Source of the DNA: Polyangiaceae bacterium
GTDB lineage: Bacteria > Myxococcota_A > Polyangia > Polyangiales > Polyangiaceae
Length of the DNA stretch: 64,000 nucleotides
Reading direction: 5' to 3'
Assembly (NCBI GenBank): GCA_016719945.1
Contig: JADJYE010000005.1
Coordinates: 1 to 64,000, forward strand
Positions 60,792-64,000 of the stretch are shown piece after piece; position 1 is the first letter of the stretch, and every line of letters starts with the position of its first letter. Under the pieces are notes generated by a model, which was not told the origin of the DNA, ran no database searches, and saw only the letters and a program-made list of their open reading frames with translations. Position numbers and translations under genes: made by a program.

Positions 60792-63545
60792 TCAGAGCGG
60801 GCTGGCGACCGCTGTCGGGCTGCTGCTGGCGTTCGCCGAGCCGTTGCCCAGCTGACCGAAGCCGTTGTTGCCCCAGCACGCTGCCGCGCCGTCGGAGGCC
60901 ATGGCGCAGGAGTGGCTACCGCCCGCGGTGACGTCGATCATGTCGGTGAGGCCGGTCACCAGCTCGGGCGACCGATGCGCGAGGGAGTCGACCGAGCCGA
61001 TGCCGAGCTGCCCGCTGCTGTTGTTGCCCCAGCAGAACACCGCCCCAGTCGCGACCGCGCAGACGTAGTTGGAGCCGCCCTCGATCGCCGTCACGTCACC
61101 GAGCGTCGCGATTGCGCGCGGCGAGGCCTCGATGCTGGCGGTGGTGCCGGCGCCGACCTGCCCCATGTCATTGGTGCCCCAGCAGCTCGCGACGCCGGCG
61201 GCGGAGAGCGAGCAGGTGCCGCGTTCGTAGGTGGTCACCGCGACCTGCGCGTCGACGTTCGCTCGCGTCGCGAACGAGAGCCCATTGTCGACCGTGCCGG
61301 TGCCGAGCTGACCATATTTGTTCGACCCGAAGCACAGCACATCACCATTGTCTTGCAGCGCGCAGGTGTGAGCGTCGGCCGCCGAGACCTGGACGACACC
61401 CGAGATGGGCAGCCCCGCAGCGTCGATGACGTTCGTCGGGGTGGAGGAAGCGAGCAGCGAGCCATTGCCGAGCTGACCGCTGGTGTTGGCACCCCAGCAG
61501 GCGACCGCTCCGCTGGAGCGGACGGCGCAGGCGTGGGACTGGCCGGCAGCGATCGCGACGGCGTCGTCGACGCCCTGGACCGCGCTCGCCGCGTAGGAGG
61601 CGGTCGTGGTGCCGTTGCCGAGCTGGCCATGACCATTGCCGCCCCAGCAGCGGACGGCGCCGGTGTCGAGCAGGGCGCAGGAGTAGTCCATCCCGACCGA
61701 GACCGCCGTCGCGCCGTCGGTCCCGGGGACGAGCAGCGGGAGGTAGGACGCCTGCAGGGCAGGGCCCGCGCCGATCTGACCGGCCCAGTTCGCGCCCCAG
61801 CAGTAGACGGCGCCCTGCGCTACGGCGCAGCTGTGACCGCGGCCCGCCGACAGGACGTGGCCGCCAGCGAGCACCGAGTCGGGGTCGCCGCCCTGGTCGG
61901 GGTCACAGGCGTCGCCCATTTCGTCGCTGTCGGAGTCCGCCTGGTCGTCATTGGCGATCTCCGGGCAGTTGTCGGCGTAGTCGACCGCGCCGTCCGCGTC
62001 GGCGTCGAAGCCAATCGGCGCCGCGAGGCCCACGATGTGGTCGATGATCGTAACGTCGCCCGTCAGGCCGACGTCCAGAATGCACGCCTCGAGCAGCACG
62101 GGAGCCTCGATCCCGGCCGCGGTGCAGGCAGCGAGCGCCATGGCGTGGTCGGCGTCCGACAGATCGTAGCTCGAGGTGGCGCTGGGCGGAAACGCGGGGA
62201 GGTTGCATTCGGCCGGCAGGGGGCCGTCGAAGAGGGTCTCCTCGGGCTGCACGCGCCATGAGTCCGCGAAGCGCGTGAGCTCCGGGAACGAGAGCACGCT
62301 GGCGAGCGCTGCGCCGGCGCGCGGCGTCAGCGCACCTCCGACGTCGTCGCCCCAGAGGCCGCTGAGGCCGCCCGCCGGCCGAGCTCCGTCGAAGGCGTGG
62401 AGGTTGAGGTACCAGCTCCCGAGGACGACGACCGCGAACGCGCCATTGGCATAGGCGAAGACGATCTCGTCGCTCGAGCGGTAGACGACCGAGCCGTCGG
62501 CGAACCACATCGGCACGTCGAGCGAGGCGGGCGCGCCGTCGACCGAGACCGGGACGTCACGGCCGAGCTCGACGGTGACGCGCGAGCCGCCGATGCGGGT
62601 CGCGAAGGCCTTGTTGACCGAGACGCCCGACGAGAGCGGGCAGTGACGCGCCTGCATCGTGAAGTCGCTGTCGTCGGTGGTCAGGATGAACTCGCCGACC
62701 TGCTGCACGTCGTAGCCCCGTCCGCCCCAGCTGCCGAGGTGGGGATCGCCCCACGAGTACGGGCCGTGCCCCGAGGGCTCCGGGAGCGCGGGCGCGCCAC
62801 CCGCACCGCCGCTCCCCGAATCCGAGCCGCCTGCGCCCGCGCCGCCGCTCCCCGAATCCGAGCCGCCTGCGCCCGCGCCGCCGCTCCCCGAATCCGAGCC
62901 GCCTGCGCCCGCGCCCGCACCGCCCTCGCCTTCGCCGCCGCCGCCGTCCTCCTCGCTCGCGAGCTCCTCGATGCGGAAGTTGACGACGAGTGCGCTGTTG
63001 CTGTTCAGCCCAATGATCTCCTGCGTCGCGAGCGCCTTGATCTCCTTCTGTGAGGAGGCGACCTCGACGTCGGCGAAGCCCAGCTGGCGATCGCCGACGA
63101 AGACGCGCACGCGGTAGGGGACGGCGGGCGCGAGGCCGAGGTCCTTCACGTGGATCGTCGCGTGGTAGACCTCTCCCTGGAGGTCGACGTGCACCGCGTC
63201 GGTGCCCGCGCCGAACGCGTACGACTTGATGGTGGTGATCGTCTCGCCGCTGGCGTCGACCTGGTCGAGCACGACGGTCGGCTGAAGGCTGGGGTCGAAG
63301 GTGCCGGTCGTGACCGGGGCCTTCACCAGGGGAGGCAGGAAGTAGAAGCCGGCGGTGCCGTCGGAGTGGGCGGCGTCAGAGATGACCGCTTGCTCGAGTG
63401 ACGCGACGTTGGAGTCGGTCTCCGCGGTCTCGGTGACGCAGCCCTGAAGGAGGGCCAGCGCGATGAGCGGCGCCGCGAGGCGGCGGGTCATCGAGGAAGA
63501 AGCAAGCGAAGCGTTCGTAGACGAGACAGACAAGCCGAGGGTCAT
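60792..63545 (-). CDS. VWD / TSP3 / RCC1-repeat surface lipoprotein
   Basis: 917 residues from ATG 63545; a later ATG at 63491 is possible (signal LAAPLIALALLQGC). A lipobox ALLQGC and beta region precede a Gly/Ser linker (GAGAGGSDSGSG repeated three times). Next are a von Willebrand D-like domain (WGDPHLGSWGGRGYDVQQVG, FILTTDDSDFTMQARHCPLS), thrombospondin type-3 loops (DADADGAVDYADNC, DSDSDEMGDACD) and about seven RCC1 repeats (HSCAVAQGAVYCWGANWAGQ). Ca-binding loops and the beta-propeller suggest a large surface protein. No frameshift. Confidence 0.85.
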   Translation of the reverse strand: MTLGLSVSSTNASLASSSMTRRLAAPLIALALLQGCVTETAETDSNVASLEQAVISDAAHSDGTAGFYFLPPLVKAPVTTGTFDPSLQPTVVLDQVDASGETITTIKSYAFGAGTDAVHVDLQGEVYHATIHVKDLGLAPAVPYRVRVFVGDRQLGFADVEVASSQKEIKALATQEIIGLNSNSALVVNFRIEELASEEDGGGGEGEGGAGAGAGGSDSGSGGAGAGGSDSGSGGAGAGGSDSGSGGAGGAPALPEPSGHGPYSWGDPHLGSWGGRGYDVQQVGEFILTTDDSDFTMQARHCPLSSGVSVNKAFATRIGGSRVTVELGRDVPVSVDGAPASLDVPMWFADGSVVYRSSDEIVFAYANGAFAVVVLGSWYLNLHAFDGARPAGGLSGLWGDDVGGALTPRAGAALASVLSFPELTRFADSWRVQPEETLFDGPLPAECNLPAFPPSATSSYDLSDADHAMALAACTAAGIEAPVLLEACILDVGLTGDVTIIDHIVGLAAPIGFDADADGAVDYADNCPEIANDDQADSDSDEMGDACDPDQGGDPDSVLAGGHVLSAGRGHSCAVAQGAVYCWGANWAGQIGAGPALQASYLPLLVPGTDGATAVSVGMDYSCALLDTGAVRCWGGNGHGQLGNGTTTASYAASAVQGVDDAVAIAAGQSHACAVRSSGAVACWGANTSGQLGNGSLLASSTPTNVIDAAGLPISGVVQVSAADAHTCALQDNGDVLCFGSNKYGQLGTGTVDNGLSFATRANVDAQVAVTTYERGTCSLSAAGVASCWGTNDMGQVGAGTTASIEASPRAIATLGDVTAIEGGSNYVCAVATGAVFCWGNNSSGQLGIGSVDSLAHRSPELVTGLTDMIDVTAGGSHSCAMASDGAAACWGNNGFGQLGNGSANASSSPTAVASPL
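62808..62915. repeat. 36-bp tandem repeat in the linker
   Basis: Three exact 36-bp units starting GCCGCTCCCCGAATCC, encoding GAGAGGSDSGSG in the preceding gene. In frame, so copy number can vary without loss of the reading frame. Confidence 0.85.
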
Positions 63546-63631
63546 GGGTCCTTTTCGAGGGTTCTCTTTGCCCGCCAAAAATTGGCCAGGAGGGCTGAGA
63601 GATCGACCGGCCGGGGTTTGTTCCGGCGGCT

Positions 63632-63664
63632 CGAAAAGAAAATTCACCTGGCTTGCCAGGTGAA
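63632..63664 (-). terminator. Rho-independent terminator
   Basis: On the minus strand: TTCACCTGGC, AA loop, GCCAGGTGAA, then TTTTCTTTTC. A 10-bp perfect stem with a T-rich run, between the gene entering from the right and the RCC1-protein gene. Confidence 0.75.
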
Positions 63665-63730
63665 TCAGAGAGCACGTTCGCTCGGCTCTTCAGGTGACGG
63701 CGCTGTCGCATAGCTCGGACGAGCCGAGCA

Positions 63731-63764
63731 AAGGCGCAGGAGCGACACCTACATCCTGCGCCTT
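63731..63764. terminator. Inverted repeat after Cys-rich gene
   Basis: Arms AAGGCGCAGGA and TCCTGCGCCTT with a 12-base loop, 14 bases downstream of the stop at 63778. Possible second hairpin of the same terminator region; no T-run adjacent. Confidence 0.45.
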
Positions 63765-63777
63765 CGTCGCCTACGGC

Positions 63778-64000
63778 TCAGTCGCAGGTGTAGCCGCAGC
63801 CGTCGTCCAAACACGAGGTGCACAGGCAGGTCCCGACCGGCGCGCCGGACGGGTTCATCATCGAGCAGTCGTCGAGGCAGGCTTGGTCCTGACAGGCCTG
63901 AGCGCACTGGACCCAGCTCTGGCAGCCGCCGGCCTGGAAGCACTGCTGCAGCTGCGCGGAGCAGTTGTTCTGCGCGCACTGCTGGCACTCCATCGGGCTG
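63778..64000 (-). CDS. Cys-rich protein, C-terminal end (cut by window edge)
   Basis: The frame is open to the window edge; an in-frame ATG lies at 63993. Reads MECQQCAQNNCSAQLQQCFQ, then CQSWVQCAQACQDQACLDDC and CLCTSCLDDGCGYTCD, with about 15 cysteines in 71 residues. It resembles the Cys-rich C-terminal modules of myxobacterial secreted lipoproteins. The N-terminus is outside the window. Confidence 0.6.
   Translation of the reverse strand, partial: SPMECQQCAQNNCSAQLQQCFQAGGCQSWVQCAQACQDQACLDDCSMMNPSGAPVGTCLCTSCLDDGCGYTCD

Noticed and set aside
60063..62261. 732-codon plus-strand open frame
   Set aside because: Antisense to the lipase-like and RCC1-protein genes; composition is typical of a GC-rich shadow frame.
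62808..62915. CRISPR-like 36-bp repeats
   Set aside because: The repeats are directly adjacent without spacers and encode an in-frame Gly/Ser linker.
1..64000. tRNA or rRNA genes
   Set aside because: No cloverleaf with a T-arm GTTCGANTC and acceptor pairing, and no rRNA core sequence, was seen by eye; a tRNAscan run would settle it.

Overview
The window is high-GC DNA that reads like a chromosome segment of a myxobacterium (Myxococcota, probably a Polyangiales/Sandaracinaceae-like lineage). The main reasons are many lipoproteins whose lipobox is followed by a Gly/Ala-rich linker, an ECF sigma operon, a bacterial Ser/Thr kinase, a delta-60-repeat protein and a VWD/RCC1 surface protein. This taxonomic call is an inference from gene style, not from a marker gene. 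No tRNA, rRNA or CRISPR array was seen.

Region 1 (about 1-21,000) is a mobile-DNA and toxin-antitoxin island. Its backbone looks like an integron-type cassette array without an integron integrase (a CALIN). Small cassettes (Abi-like, HicB, MazEF, BrnT/XRE, RelB/ParE, VapBC, inverted BrnTA, MazEF, a Cys-rich protein, DUF1801, one unknown) are separated by attC-like hairpins with the pattern TAAC(AA)..GTTG..//..AACGCC..TACGTTAG. Insertions have broken the array up: an IS66 end (1-1109), two ISKra4-like elements (2418-4081; 11094-12637), an IS91-like element with a tyrosine recombinase (about 13,320-15,700), and an IS21 element (4274-11015). Inside the istA of that IS21 sits a second, larger IS21-like element (4749-8838). 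It carries a ParB-like gene and a zinc-ribbon gene and is bounded by a 9-bp target duplication.

Region 2 (21,260-31,200) is mostly chromosomal. It holds DUF1993, a five-gene translationally coupled operon (secreted protein, ECF sigma factor, membrane protein, two lipoproteins), an S33-type hydrolase lipoprotein, a lone RHH antitoxin, a MazF fragment, lipoproteins and DoxX.

Region 3 (31,290-39,560) begins with a PAS histidine kinase with a receiver domain. Next come a terminator-like hairpin and two head-to-tail copies of a group IIC-type intron. The first copy is interrupted by another IS21 with matching ends and a 6-bp target duplication. Almost every transposase or reverse transcriptase here carries single-base indels, many in homopolymer runs, so decay and sequencing error cannot be told apart from the sequence alone.

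Region 4 (39,565-64,000) holds katG with a long inverted repeat upstream, a minimal flavoprotein, a Ser/Thr kinase fused to DUF2332, a PLD-nuclease/SF2-helicase/DUF3427 protein, a CPA2 antiporter, YaeQ, many lipoproteins, a second S33-type hydrolase, a lipase and a VWD/TSP3/RCC1 lipoprotein. At 54,860-57,190 a REP-associated tyrosine transposase (RAYT) gene is flanked by paired 49-bp palindromes. The same pair recurs at 29,452-29,637, which suggests a REP/RAYT system in this genome.
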